From assembly GCF_040239565.1 (NCBI RefSeq), contig NZ_JBEHWS010000004.1, positions 62,001-126,000 on the forward strand: DNA of 64,000 nt, given 5' to 3'. Positions within the stretch are counted from its first letter, which is position 1; every line of letters starts with the position of its first letter. The notes beneath the pieces were generated by a model. It was not told where the DNA came from. It ran no database searches and saw nothing but the letters and a program-made list of their open reading frames with translations. A program made the translations under genes and the position numbers. Positions 26,591 to 35,561 of this stretch are shown here, one piece after another. The stretch is from Fulvimarina sp040239565. GTDB lineage: Bacteria > Pseudomonadota > Alphaproteobacteria > Rhizobiales > Rhizobiaceae.

Positions 26591-27979
26591 ATGGCCAAAC
26601 AGAAGACCACATTCATCTGCCAATCCTGCGGCGCTGCCTATGCGCGCTGGCAGGGCAAATGCGAAGCCTGCGGCGAGTGGAATACGATCGTCGAGGAATC
26701 CTCCGCAGGCGGCGTTGCGGGCGGCCCCCAGCGCTCGCGGCGCCGGGGTACGCCTTCCAAGCTTCTGCCGCTCGCAGGCGAGAAGGAAGAAGCGCCGCGC
26801 ATCACATCGGGCATTGCCGAACTCGACCGTGCGACGGGTGGTGGGATCGTACGAGGCTCCGCGATTCTGATCGGCGGCGATCCTGGAATCGGAAAATCGA
26901 CGCTTTTGATGCAGGCCTCGGCCGCACTCGCACGCCATGGCGCCAGCGTCGTTTATGTGTCCGGCGAGGAAGCAGTAGCGCAAGTTCGGCTGCGCGCCGA
27001 ACGGCTCGATGCCTCCGACACCAGCGTCCAGCTGTTGGCCGAGACCAATGTCGAAGACATTCTGGCGACATTGGCGGCGAGCGGGCGGCCCGATCTCGTT
27101 ATCATCGATTCGATCCAGACCCTTTGGAGCGATCTCACCGAGTCGGCACCGGGTACGGTCAATCAGGTGCGCACCGGCGCACAATCGCTCATCCGCTTCG
27201 CCAAGGCCTCGGGGGCGGCTGTCATTCTCGTGGGACACGTAACGAAGGAAGGGCAGATCGCCGGTCCGCGCGTCGTCGAGCACATGGTCGACGCAGTCCT
27301 CTATTTCGAGGGAGAAGGCGGGCATCACTATCGCATCCTTCGAACCGTAAAGAATCGCTTTGGTCCGACCGACGAAATCGGCGTCTTCGAGATGGGCGAC
27401 AAGGGCTTGCGGGAGGTCCCGAACCCGTCGGAACTCTTCCTCGGCGAGCGCAGCAACAAGGCGCCTGGCGCAGCTGTTTTCGCCGGAATGGAGGGCACAC
27501 GTCCGGTGCTTGTGGAAATCCAGGCACTGGTTGCCCCATCATCGCTCGGAACGCCGCGCCGCGCAGTTCTCGGATGGGACGCCCCTCGCCTTGCGATGGT
27601 GCTCGCGGTACTCGAAGCGAGATGCGGGGTCCGCCTGGGGCAACACGACGTCTATCTGAACGTCGCAGGCGGGTTTCGCATATCCGAGCCTGCCGCTGAC
27701 CTCGCAGTCGCAGCCGCTCTCGTCTCCTCGCTTTCCGGGGTCACGCTTCCGGCAGCGGCCGTCTATTTTGGCGAGGTGAGCCTTTCGGGTGCGACGCGTC
27801 CCGTTGCCCATTCAGGCCAACGGTTACGCGAAGCCGAAAAACTGGGGTTTTCCAGCGCGACGATCCCGGCCAACATCCCCGATCTTGCTCGCGGCGCCAT
27901 GCAATTGAGCGAGATCGAAACCCTTGCCGAACTCGTCGCGACGATCGCGTCCGGTTCCGGCGCAGATGACAGCGGGTGA
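26591..27979 (+). CDS. radA: DNA repair protein RadA (Sms)
   Basis: RecA-like branch-migration ATPase acting in recombinational repair. The 462 residues have an N-terminal C4 zinc finger (CQSCG and CEACG, about 11-31), a RecA-type core with Walker A GGDPGIGKST near 97, Walker B VIIDSIQTLW, the RadA-specific KNRFG motif (TVKNRFGPTDE), and a C-terminal Lon-like domain (RRAVLGWDAPRLAMVLAVLE, HDVYLNVAGGFRI). The ATG at 26591 lies next to the zinc finger. Order radA-cvpA-purF-SDR is standard for Rhizobiales. Confidence 0.97.
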   Translation: MAKQKTTFICQSCGAAYARWQGKCEACGEWNTIVEESSAGGVAGGPQRSRRRGTPSKLLPLAGEKEEAPRITSGIAELDRATGGGIVRGSAILIGGDPGIGKSTLLMQASAALARHGASVVYVSGEEAVAQVRLRAERLDASDTSVQLLAETNVEDILATLAASGRPDLVIIDSIQTLWSDLTESAPGTVNQVRTGAQSLIRFAKASGAAVILVGHVTKEGQIAGPRVVEHMVDAVLYFEGEGGHHYRILRTVKNRFGPTDEIGVFEMGDKGLREVPNPSELFLGERSNKAPGAAVFAGMEGTRPVLVEIQALVAPSSLGTPRRAVLGWDAPRLAMVLAVLEARCGVRLGQHDVYLNVAGGFRISEPAADLAVAAALVSSLSGVTLPAAAVYFGEVSLSGATRPVAHSGQRLREAEKLGFSSATIPANIPDLARGAMQLSEIETLAELVATIASGSGADDSG

Positions 27980-28120
27980 CGTTGCCCTGCCCCGTTGCCG
28001 TCTTGATCTTGACGCAAGGAAGGTGTGAAAGGCCTGAGCGGCTCGGAGTATGATCTTTATCTGGTCCCCGGGCGGCCTGAAGAGCCTCGTACGCCAACGA
28101 ATACGGACCCGAAAACTGCG

Positions 28121-28708
28121 ATGTCCCTGACTATTCTCGACGCGATCCTCGTCGCGATCATGCTCGTCTCGGCGCTTCTTGCAATGGTGAGAGGCTTTTC
28201 CCGCGAGGTTCTGTCCATCGTCGCATGGGTCGCGGCAGCTGTGCTCGCATTTTTTTTCTACGAGCCCGTTATACCGTTCGTCAGCGAGTATGTGAACTCG
28301 AACACGGTGGCGATGGCGATTTCGGCAGCAATCGTCTTCTTCGTCTCGCTGATCGTGGTTTCCTTCATTACACTGAAGATCGCCGATTTCATTATCGACA
28401 GCCGCGTTGGCGCCTTCGACCGGGTGTTGGGGTTTGTTTTCGGCGCCGCCCGGGGCCTTCTCCTCGTCGTTGTCGCCATGCTGTTCTTTAACTGGCTGAC
28501 GCCGGAAAATCAGCCGCAATGGGTGGCGAACGCCGCCTCCAAGCCGATGCTGGATGATCTCGGTCAGAACCTTATCGCAGCGCTTCCCGACGATCCCGAA
28601 CAGACGATCATGCAGCGAATCGGCAGCATGAACGGCGAAGAGGAGCCGGCAGCCGATGCGGGCGGTGCAGAAAGCGTCGAAGGCGTCATCGAAGAAAACG
28701 CAGAGTAA
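28121..28708 (+). CDS. CvpA-family membrane protein
   Basis: Inner-membrane protein of 195 residues with four hydrophobic segments (about 5-25, 30-50, 62-88, 100-125) and a soluble acidic C-terminus. CvpA was named in E. coli for colicin V production and affects envelope functions; its mechanism is unresolved. Family features are LDAILVAIMLVSALLAMVRGFSRE, in which the MVRGFSRE loop is diagnostic, and the DRVLGFVFGAARG motif. The ATG at 28121 begins the first helix directly; the open frame extends upstream without homology. purF follows downstream. Confidence 0.88.
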   Translation: MSLTILDAILVAIMLVSALLAMVRGFSREVLSIVAWVAAAVLAFFFYEPVIPFVSEYVNSNTVAMAISAAIVFFVSLIVVSFITLKIADFIIDSRVGAFDRVLGFVFGAARGLLLVVVAMLFFNWLTPENQPQWVANAASKPMLDDLGQNLIAALPDDPEQTIMQRIGSMNGEEEPAADAGGAESVEGVIEENAE

Positions 28709-28851
28709 CCGGACTGTCAGTTGCATGGCAGAGCCGGTCTGGCGTATGGCAATGCGTGAGCGATGAATAGCGAATTCTAACCGGTCGCGCATTTGTCTAT
28801 CTATTGGCCAATGACCGGCTCCTCCGACGCTGGCAGGCAATGAGAAACGCC

Positions 28852-30303
28852 ATGGACGAAACGCCTTTCGGCGACGACACGCTGCATGAAGAATGCGGCG
28901 TTTTCGGCATTTACAATCGGACGGACGCGGCGGCTCTCGTCACCCTCGGCCTGCACGCCTTGCAGCATCGTGGGCAGGAAGCGGCGGGCATCGTCGCTTA
29001 CGACGGCACCCAGTTCCACGTCGAGCGCCATCCCGGTCTGATCGGCGACGCCTTTACCAAGCAGGCCGTTCTCGAACGACTCCCTGGTGATTCAGCGATT
29101 GGCCATACGCGCTATGCGACCACCGGTGGCGGTGGGCTACGCAACGTGCAGCCCTTCTTTGCCGAACTTGCTGCTGGCGGCTTCGCCGTCGCTCACAACG
29201 GCAACATCACCAATGCCCTCACTGTCCAGCGCGAATTGCAGCGGCGCGGTTCGATCTTCTCGTCGACCTCAGATACCGAGACGATCCTTCATCTGATCGC
29301 AACCTCCGGCGCGCGGCTTTTCCGGGACAAACTGATCGACGCGCTTTCGCGTCTCGAAGGCGCGTTCTCTCTGGTTGGGCTTTCCTCGAAGAAACTGGTG
29401 GGGGTGCGCGATCCGCTGGGCATCCGCCCTCTTGTTCTCGGCGACCTCGAAGGCTCGCCAATCCTCACCTCGGAAACCTGCGCGCTCGACATCATCGGCG
29501 CCGACTTCGTGCGCGACATCGAGCCGGGCGAGATGGTCATCATCACCGATGACGGCATCGAGTCACTCTTCCCCTTTCAGAGGCGCAAAAGCCGCTTCTG
29601 CATCTTCGAATACGTCTATTTCGCGCGGCCGGATTCCAATGTGGAAGGCCGAAACGTCTATACGATCCGCAAGAATATCGGCGCGGAGCTCGCCCGCGAG
29701 AGCCATGTGGACGTCGATCTCGTGGTGCCCGTGCCAGACTCCGGCGTACCGGCTGCGATCGGCTACGCCCAGCAGGCCAATCTCGCCTTCGAACTCGGCA
29801 TAATCCGCAATCATTATGTCGGCCGCACCTTCATTCAGCCGAGCGACGCGATCCGCCACATGGGCGTGAAGCTGAAGCACAATGCGAACCGCGCGATGAT
29901 CGAGGGCAAGCGCATCGTTCTCGTGGACGACTCGATCGTGCGCGGCACGACGAGCCAGAAGATCGTGCAGATGATGCGCGACGCCGGCGCTTCGGAAGTG
30001 CACATGCGCATCGCATCGCCGCCGACGACCGGCGCCTGCTTCTACGGCGTTGACACGCCGGAAACCGGTAAGCTGCTCGCCTCGCGCATGACGGTCGAGC
30101 AGATGGCAGAGTTCATCAAGGTCGACAGCCTGGCCTTCATTTCGATTGAAGGCCTTTACCGGGCCTGCGATGAACCTCAGCGCGACCGTCACCAGCCGCA
30201 ATATTGCGACGCCTGCTTCACCGGCGATTATCCGACGGCGCTGACGGACCTGGACGCGTCAGAAAACGTGCGCCAGCTCTCGCTGCTCGGCGGCTTCGGC
30301 TAA
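28852..30303 (+). CDS. purF: Amidophosphoribosyltransferase
   Basis: First committed enzyme of purine synthesis: forms phosphoribosylamine from PRPP and glutamine. With this start the protein is 483 residues with a 14-residue propeptide before the catalytic Cys15 (EECGVFGI). The glutaminase domain shows HALQHRGQEAAGI and IGHTRYATTG; the PRTase domain shows VVPVPDSGVPAAIGYA and the PRPP loop VLVDDSIVRGTTS. The C-terminal CDACFTGDYP is typical. Alternative starts are ATG 28840 and TTG 28804; GAGAA before 28852 favours this one. Confidence 0.96.
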   Translation: MDETPFGDDTLHEECGVFGIYNRTDAAALVTLGLHALQHRGQEAAGIVAYDGTQFHVERHPGLIGDAFTKQAVLERLPGDSAIGHTRYATTGGGGLRNVQPFFAELAAGGFAVAHNGNITNALTVQRELQRRGSIFSSTSDTETILHLIATSGARLFRDKLIDALSRLEGAFSLVGLSSKKLVGVRDPLGIRPLVLGDLEGSPILTSETCALDIIGADFVRDIEPGEMVIITDDGIESLFPFQRRKSRFCIFEYVYFARPDSNVEGRNVYTIRKNIGAELARESHVDVDLVVPVPDSGVPAAIGYAQQANLAFELGIIRNHYVGRTFIQPSDAIRHMGVKLKHNANRAMIEGKRIVLVDDSIVRGTTSQKIVQMMRDAGASEVHMRIASPPTTGACFYGVDTPETGKLLASRMTVEQMAEFIKVDSLAFISIEGLYRACDEPQRDRHQPQYCDACFTGDYPTALTDLDASENVRQLSLLGGFG

Positions 30304-30321
30304 CCAACCTCGAAGGACGGC

Positions 30322-31062
30322 ATGACGGGACGACTGGACGGACGGATTGCGCTTGTCACCGGCGCATCGCGCGGTATCGGCTGCGAACTCGCCGAACTCA
30401 TCGCGGCGGAAGGTGCGCATGTCTATTGCGTGGCGCGCACCGTCGGCGGACTCGAAGAGCTCGATGATCGGATCAAGGCGGCCGGGGGAACCGCGACCCT
30501 CGTCCCGTTGGACCTTTTGGATTTCGAGGGGATTGATCGGCTCGGTGCCGCAATCTACGAGCGTCACGGCAAGCTCGATGTTTTCGTCGCCAACGCAGGT
30601 ATGCTCGGCGTTCTCTCGCCGATCGGCCATATCGAGACGAAGGTGTTCGAAAAGACGATGGCGACGAACGTCACCTCGGTGTGGCGTCAGATCCGATCCT
30701 TCGATCCGCTGCTGCGCAAATCAGATGCCGGGCGCGCGATACTGATGTCGTCGGGTGCGGCCCATTCCGCGAAGGCCTACTGGTCGCTTTATGCCGCAAC
30801 GAAAGCTGCGGTCGAAGCTCTGGGGAAATCTTGGGCGAACGAGACCCGCAAAACGTCCCTTTGCGTCAATTCCGTCAATCCCGGCGCGACGAGAACTCAG
30901 ATGCGGGCGCAGGCAATGCCGGGAGAAGATCCGGAAACCTTGCCGTCGGCACGAGAAGTCGCGTCGAAGATCCTGCCTCTCGCCTTCGCTGACATGTCCG
31001 AAACAGGTCGACTCTACGACGTCCGGGAGGAGCGCTTTTTGGACTATCACGACCCGGACTAA
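30322..31062 (+). CDS. SDR-family NAD(P)-dependent oxidoreductase
   Basis: Classical short-chain dehydrogenase of 246 residues. The cofactor motif is TGASRGIG (about 14-21), the NAG motif is VANAGMLG, the catalytic Ser is in LMSSGAAHS, and YAATKA carries the YxxxK catalytic pair. The residue after the first strand of the second loop (VARTVGG) suggests NADP preference but does not prove it. The substrate is unknown. It starts 18 bases after purF, so it is likely co-transcribed; an SDR in this place is conserved in Rhizobiales. Confidence 0.92.
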   Translation: MTGRLDGRIALVTGASRGIGCELAELIAAEGAHVYCVARTVGGLEELDDRIKAAGGTATLVPLDLLDFEGIDRLGAAIYERHGKLDVFVANAGMLGVLSPIGHIETKVFEKTMATNVTSVWRQIRSFDPLLRKSDAGRAILMSSGAAHSAKAYWSLYAATKAAVEALGKSWANETRKTSLCVNSVNPGATRTQMRAQAMPGEDPETLPSAREVASKILPLAFADMSETGRLYDVREERFLDYHDPD

Positions 31063-31090
31063 AGCCTTAAGCCTCGCCGTATATGGCGTT

Positions 31091-31393
31091 TCAGGCCGCC
31101 ATAGACCGTCCTTGAAGGCGGGAAGAGCGCCGGACCGAGGCCAAGGCCTTCACGAAACAATCCGCGAAGAGATCGAGATCGAGAGGCGCGTATTCAACCA
31201 GTGCCTTTTCGATCATGCGACGGTCCAGGCCTTCCTTCAAAAGCGCTTCGATCGCCTGGAGGATAACGGCTTCGTCGTCCATTCTCGGAAGATCGCGTTC
31301 GAACATCTCATGGCCTTTGCGGAAAACGTGTCGGGACTGCATCGCCACTGGATTATCGTGCCGGTTGGTTGACTGAAGGTTAATTTCCGACAC
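31091..31393 (-). CDS. Small helical protein of unknown function, 100 residues
   Basis: Convergent with the SDR gene. The product is soluble and mainly helical, with a central segment MFERDLPRMDDEAVILQ followed by IEALLKEGLDRRMIEKALVEYAPLD and a basic C-terminus. I do not recognise a named family. A GTG start (31391-31393) has AGAAG about nine bases upstream; an ATG 17 codons later is the alternative. The frame is not a shadow of a gene on the other strand. Codon use looks like that of neighbouring genes. Confidence 0.55.
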   Translation of the reverse strand: MSEINLQSTNRHDNPVAMQSRHVFRKGHEMFERDLPRMDDEAVILQAIEALLKEGLDRRMIEKALVEYAPLDLDLFADCFVKALASVRRSSRLQGRSMAA

Positions 31394-31576
31394 TCAGGGC
31401 TTCTGCCAAGTGTACGCAGCGCACACGATGCGCTTTTCCACATCAGATCGGAACTCGTTTCGGCAGCTTCCGCTCGGGGATAATGCGTCTGGAAATGATT
31501 TTGCTTTTATCGGCAACTGCGCTTCATGATGGCTGAAACGGCGAAAAGGCCGATCATGAAAGGGAGAGCCGAGACA

Positions 31577-32110
31577 ATGCCGATTTATCAGCTGGATGGG
31601 GACAAGCCCGAAATTTCAGATGAGACGCCCCATTTCATCGCGCCCGGAGCGCATGTCATCGGTCGGGTCCGGCTGGGGAAAAATGTCGGGGTCTGGTTCA
31701 ATGCCGTCATCCGGGGCGACAATGAATGGATGGAGATCGGTGACGACACCAACATCCAGGACAATGCCACGCTTCACAGCGACATGGGCTTTCCGCTGAA
31801 GATCGGGAAAGGCTGCACGATCGGCCACAATGCGATCGTCCATGGCTGCACGCTGGGCGACAATGTCCTGATCGGCATGGGCGCGACGATCCTCAACGGT
31901 GCCAAGATCGGCGACAATTCGATCGTCGGCGCCAACGCTCTGGTGACCGAGGGAAAGACCTTTCCGCCGAATTCCCTGATTGTCGGCTCGCCGGCCAAGG
32001 CCGTCCGCGAACTCGACGACACGGCCGCCGCTAAACTGAAGGAGTCGGCGCAGCACTACGTGCGCAACGCAAGACGCTTTTCAGATGGCCTGACCGAGAT
32101 CGTCGGCTGA
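31577..32110 (+). CDS. Gamma-class carbonic anhydrase-like hexapeptide-repeat protein
   Basis: Left-handed beta-helix protein of 177 residues, probably a trimer. The three metal-binding histidines are recognisable: ATLHSD, then IGHNAIVHG (two His). The repeated [LIV]-G-x4 hexapeptides run from about residue 20 to 150. Such proteins hydrate CO2 or are inactive relatives; YrdA/PaaY-like members are common. The ATG at 31577 matches the usual MPIYQL-like start; an upstream extension lacks homology. A PLP aminotransferase follows after 45 bases. Confidence 0.9.
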   Translation: MPIYQLDGDKPEISDETPHFIAPGAHVIGRVRLGKNVGVWFNAVIRGDNEWMEIGDDTNIQDNATLHSDMGFPLKIGKGCTIGHNAIVHGCTLGDNVLIGMGATILNGAKIGDNSIVGANALVTEGKTFPPNSLIVGSPAKAVRELDDTAAAKLKESAQHYVRNARRFSDGLTEIVG

Positions 32111-32155
32111 GCGCAAAACCGGTCTCAATACCTTCATCACGGGACATCCATCATT

Positions 32156-33262
32156 ATGACGGGCCTCTTCGACGGGCGCATCCGTGCCCTCGCATCCGTA
32201 TCGCCGTTCACCGGCCCCGAAACGCTCGAACGTCGCCATGGCCGGCCGTTCACGGCTCGGCTCGGGGCCAATGAGAGCGTTTTCGGCCCCTCGCCCAAGG
32301 CGATCGAGGCCATGGCGCGGGTTGCGGCGGAAAGCTGGATGTACGGCGACCCGGAGCAGTTCGAATTGCGCGAAGCGCTTGCTGCACAGCACGGGCTTGC
32401 GGTCGAGAACATTATCTGCGGCGTCGGCATCGACGGCCTGTTGCGCGATCTCATCACGGCAGCCTGCTCGCCGGGGAGCACTGTGCTGACCAGCCTCGGC
32501 GCCTACCCGACTTTCGGTTATTTCGCGACAGCCGCCGGCGCGGTGATCGAGACCGTGCCCTATACGAGCGATTTTTGCCAGAACTGGGAGGCTCTTGCGG
32601 AGCGCGCCCGCGAGCTCCACCCAAAGATTCTCTATCTCACCAATCCGGACAATCCGACCGGAAGCTGGCACGATGCAGCCGCGCTCGAATCTCTGCTTGC
32701 TGTCGTTCCGGAGGATACGATCGTCGCGCTCGACGAAGCCTATTGCGACTTCGCGCCCGAAGAGGCGACCACCCGAGATGATCTCATTCGACCGAACCTT
32801 CTGCGCTTCCGAACTTTCTCGAAAGCTTACGGAATGGCGGGGGTTCGCGTCGGCTACGTGTTCGGCGATCCATATGCCATCTCACAATTCGATAAGGTTC
32901 GCGACCATTTCTCCGTCAGCCGTATGGCCTTGGCCGGCGCGCAAGCTGCTCTTTCGGATAGAGATCACCTGAACTGGACTGTGGATGAGGTCGCAAAGAG
33001 CCGCATCCAGCTCGCTCTTGTGGCGGAAAAGCAAGGCTTTTCCGCCCTGCCCTCGGCGACGAATTTCGTTGCGATCGATCTTGGGCAGGGGCGCGAATAC
33101 TGCCGCAAGGTCGCCAAAGAGATTGAGAGGCAGGGCGTCTTCATCCGCCGCCCTGGCGCGGAATTCCTGAACCGGACCCTCCGTGTCAGCGCCGGAACGC
33201 CGTCCGATATCGAACGCTTCGACGAAGCACTTCGGAGTGCGATCGAAAAAGTGGACACTTGA
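32156..33262 (+). CDS. Histidinol-phosphate aminotransferase-like PLP enzyme
   Basis: Fold-type I aminotransferase of 368 residues, HisC subgroup. Visible are LGANESVFGPSPKA near residue 36, YGDPEQFELREAL, the NPDNPTGSW loop, the Asp/Tyr in VALDEAYCDF, the PLP lysine in RTFSKAYGMAGVRVGY and the C-terminal arginine in RTLRVSAGT. HisC proper, an aromatic aminotransferase or an MTA-salvage aminotransferase are all possible; the substrate cannot be read. It is probably co-transcribed with the carbonic anhydrase-like gene. Confidence 0.85.
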   Translation: MTGLFDGRIRALASVSPFTGPETLERRHGRPFTARLGANESVFGPSPKAIEAMARVAAESWMYGDPEQFELREALAAQHGLAVENIICGVGIDGLLRDLITAACSPGSTVLTSLGAYPTFGYFATAAGAVIETVPYTSDFCQNWEALAERARELHPKILYLTNPDNPTGSWHDAAALESLLAVVPEDTIVALDEAYCDFAPEEATTRDDLIRPNLLRFRTFSKAYGMAGVRVGYVFGDPYAISQFDKVRDHFSVSRMALAGAQAALSDRDHLNWTVDEVAKSRIQLALVAEKQGFSALPSATNFVAIDLGQGREYCRKVAKEIERQGVFIRRPGAEFLNRTLRVSAGTPSDIERFDEALRSAIEKVDT

Positions 33263-33398
33263 GGAGGCGTACGGGCGATCTGCGGCTTGGTACTCAACTG
33301 TGACCACCGCTCCTTCCTCTCGCGAGAAAATGTCGCTCTCCACGGCACCGTCTTCTTGAGAGCAATTTTCGGGATGATGAAGCTTTAAGGGACATCTC

Positions 33399-33797
33399 AT
33401 GAATTTCGAAGCGGCATCGATCATGTCACATTCCAGAAAACACCAACCTTATTTCCTGGTCCTGAGTGCCGCGCTGGCTCTCGGCACATTCTCCGTCGGG
33501 CCGGCATCTGCACAGTCCGGCATCGTCGGCTCCTGGACCACATCCGATGGCGAGATCATCGCGGTCAAGCCGTGCGGCGGAGCTCTCTGCGCCACCGTTG
33601 CCAGCGGCCAGTACCAAGGCGCGGCCGTCGCCCGTGTTTCCGGCTCTGGCCCTGAATTCGAGGGCCGCGTCCATGACCCGCGGAACGGAAAGAGCTATCC
33701 TGGCTCTCTCACGCTCGATGGTGGTCGGGTGGCGCTCAAGGGCTGTATCATGGAAGTCTTCTGCAAGACTGTCCAATACTGGCAGCGCGCAGGCTGA
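33399..33797 (+). CDS. DUF2147-type exported protein, copy 1
   Basis: First of three tandem paralogues. The 132-residue product has a signal peptide ending GPASAQS and a small domain with the conserved pattern GSWTTSDGEIIAVKPCGG, LCATVASG, and a C-terminal KGCIMEVFCK. Four cysteines (two in the PCGGxxC motif, two near the C-terminus) could form two disulfides in the periplasm. The family is DUF2147; its function is unknown. The ATG at 33399 has AAGG eight bases upstream; an ATG eight codons later is possible. This copy is the most divergent of the three. Confidence 0.85.
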   Translation: MNFEAASIMSHSRKHQPYFLVLSAALALGTFSVGPASAQSGIVGSWTTSDGEIIAVKPCGGALCATVASGQYQGAAVARVSGSGPEFEGRVHDPRNGKSYPGSLTLDGGRVALKGCIMEVFCKTVQYWQRAG

Positions 33798-33928
33798 GAA
33801 TCGCTTTCCGGCGCAATCCGTTCGCTAATTCTGTTTGCTTTCCAAGAGTTTCGGGCCCTATCATTCGGCAATAGTCAAGCCGGCATTCTTTCATGACCGG
33901 CCCAATGACTGATGGGGAGGAGACCATT

Positions 33929-34279
33929 ATGAAAACGATTGCGACAGCGCTTGCCGCCACAATAATGCTCGGCGCCGGCCTGAGCGGTGCACACGCCCAG
34001 TCCGAGCCTCTGGTCGGCCAGTGGCGCGCCGAAACCGGAAACGTCGTCAGGGTCTCGCCCTGCGGAGGTGGTTATTGCGCAACGATCGTCACCGGCCAGC
34101 ACAAGGGCAAACTGATCGGCCAACTATCCGGGTCGGGTGGACGCTATACCGGGACCGTGACGGACCCGAATTCCGGAAAGACCTACAACGGATCGGCGAC
34201 GGTGAGCGGTGCTTCGCTCAAGCTGACCGGCTGTGCGCTCAAGATCTTCTGCAAGAGCCAGACCTGGTCGCGCATCTAG
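33929..34279 (+). CDS. DUF2147-type exported protein, copy 2
   Basis: Second paralogue, 116 residues. The signal peptide ends GAHAQS, then the DUF2147 domain runs LVGQWRAETGNVVRVSPCGG, CATIVTGQHKGK, and TGCALKIFCKSQTWSRI. The same four cysteines as in copies 1 and 3 are present. The ATG at 33929 is preceded by a very good GGGGAGGAG at the right distance. The 131-base gap to copy 1 contains a 5-bp hairpin (about 33879-33901) without a T-run. Confidence 0.9.
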   Translation: MKTIATALAATIMLGAGLSGAHAQSEPLVGQWRAETGNVVRVSPCGGGYCATIVTGQHKGKLIGQLSGSGGRYTGTVTDPNSGKTYNGSATVSGASLKLTGCALKIFCKSQTWSRI

Positions 34280-34406
34280 GCGGAGATTCGCATCCTCGTC
34301 ACAAACACGTGTCGGGCAGGAACAGGAGCTGCCCAATTCCCGTCTCTCGAGAGCTGTAATCTGTTTTCAAGAGACGGCACCGCACCTGACACGAGGGAGT
34401 GAACAC

Positions 34407-34766
34407 ATGAGAAAGCGGACATCCGCACTCGCCGCGAGCGCGCTTCTCGCATTTTCCGGCCTTGCAACGAGCGCCTTCGCCTCGGAACCAATCGTCGGCC
34501 AGTGGCGCGCGCCTGGTGGCGGCATCGTCGAAGTGGCGCCCTGCGGCGGCGAATTCTGCGCGACTGTCGTCAGCGGCGAGCACAAGGGCAAGTCGGTCGG
34601 TCGGATGTCCGGCGCGGGCGACTCGTATTCCGGCACCGTCACCGATCCACGCGAAGACAAGACCTATGACGGCACGGCTTCCATCGAGGCTGGTGGCAAT
34701 GCGCTGAAGCTGCAAGGCTGCGCGCTCAAGGTCTTCTGCAAGAGCCAGACCTGGAATCGGGTCTGA
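34407..34766 (+). CDS. DUF2147-type exported protein, copy 3
   Basis: Third paralogue, 119 residues, clearly closest to copy 2 (shared VGQWRA, EHKGK/QHKGK, GTVTDP and GCALKVFCKSQTWNRV). The signal peptide ends SAFASE. The ATG at 34407 has GAGGGAG upstream. The gap to copy 2 holds a GGGCAG...CTGCCC inverted repeat at 34314-34334. The array is convergent with the RecX-like gene, separated by 10 bases. Confidence 0.9.
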   Translation: MRKRTSALAASALLAFSGLATSAFASEPIVGQWRAPGGGIVEVAPCGGEFCATVVSGEHKGKSVGRMSGAGDSYSGTVTDPREDKTYDGTASIEAGGNALKLQGCALKVFCKSQTWNRV

Positions 34767-34776
34767 CCCATAAAGT

Positions 34777-35418
34777 CTATCCAGCCTCGACTTGCGAGAC
34801 GTCATCGGCCAAAGCGAGGTCGTCGGTTTCAAGATCGATGACCGCAGCTGCAAGGCCGTAGGAAAATCCAGCGCGCATCATGGCGGCGACATCCCGGTCC
34901 CGCCGCTCGGTGCGATTGCGCAGTCTCCACGGTCCAAGTCGGCGGCGTTTCGCATATGAGTGCGCCGCCTCACTTTCCGTCGTTTCGTCTTCTGCCGTAA
35001 CAGCTTCTATCACGCTTCGTTCGACGCCTTTTTCAGAGAGCTTGGCCTCGACCATCCGGCTCGAAACGCCCTTGCGACGCAGTGATCTCACCTTCGCCTC
35101 GGCAAAGCTGACATCATCGAGAAATCCCAGTTCCGCAAAGCGCGCCGTTACGGCATCGATCAGCGGGGCGTGATCCGCTTCGTTTTCATCGCGCAGCATC
35201 ATCCGCCGACGCACCTTGCGGGTCAGCACACGGCGGAAATTCTCCGTGGAAGTTGCGTACCGCTCCAGATAGTGAGCGCCCGCTCGCATGAGCCATTCCC
35301 GCGTCACCGGGCCGGGCTGCTTTTTGGGTCTGTCGGCGATCGGATAGTCCCCTGCATTACAGCGTCGTTCAGTCCTCCTGCGGCTGGCACCGCATAAAGC
35401 CGCTTGGATTGGTCGCAC
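34777..35418 (-). CDS. recX: RecX-family regulatory protein
   Basis: Predicted modulator of RecA filaments, 213 residues with the longest start. The RecX pattern of three-helix repeats is present: a first repeat AHYLERYATSTENFRRVLTR (RecX begins ALxxLxRRxxSxxEL), a second repeat FLDDVSFAEAKVRSLRRKG, and a third in the C-terminal half. The start is doubtful: a GTG at 35416-35418 opens the frame, an AGGAGG lies inside it, and the next in-frame initiator (GTG at 35307) gives a protein with the usual RecX N-terminus. It is not next to recA or alaS. The identification rests on the helical repeats. Confidence 0.75.
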   Translation of the reverse strand: MRPIQAALCGASRRRTERRCNAGDYPIADRPKKQPGPVTREWLMRAGAHYLERYATSTENFRRVLTRKVRRRMMLRDENEADHAPLIDAVTARFAELGFLDDVSFAEAKVRSLRRKGVSSRMVEAKLSEKGVERSVIEAVTAEDETTESEAAHSYAKRRRLGPWRLRNRTERRDRDVAAMMRAGFSYGLAAAVIDLETDDLALADDVSQVEAG

Positions 35419-35561
35419 ATTTCAAAGGCTTGCGAAACGGCGGCTCAATCCTTAACGAACGGACGATTTTCAGCCGCGATACCCTCGATCTCCGCCCTGA
35501 ATGCGCATCGGAACCTGCGCATGGTGAGGGATCGAAGTCCCTTCCGGGAGGATAACGAAGA

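Noticed and set aside
35419..35561. LexA-type boxes before the repair genes (recX, radA, rmuC, rarA)
   Set aside because: I looked for the alphaproteobacterial GTTC-N7-GTTC pattern and found no match upstream of these genes.
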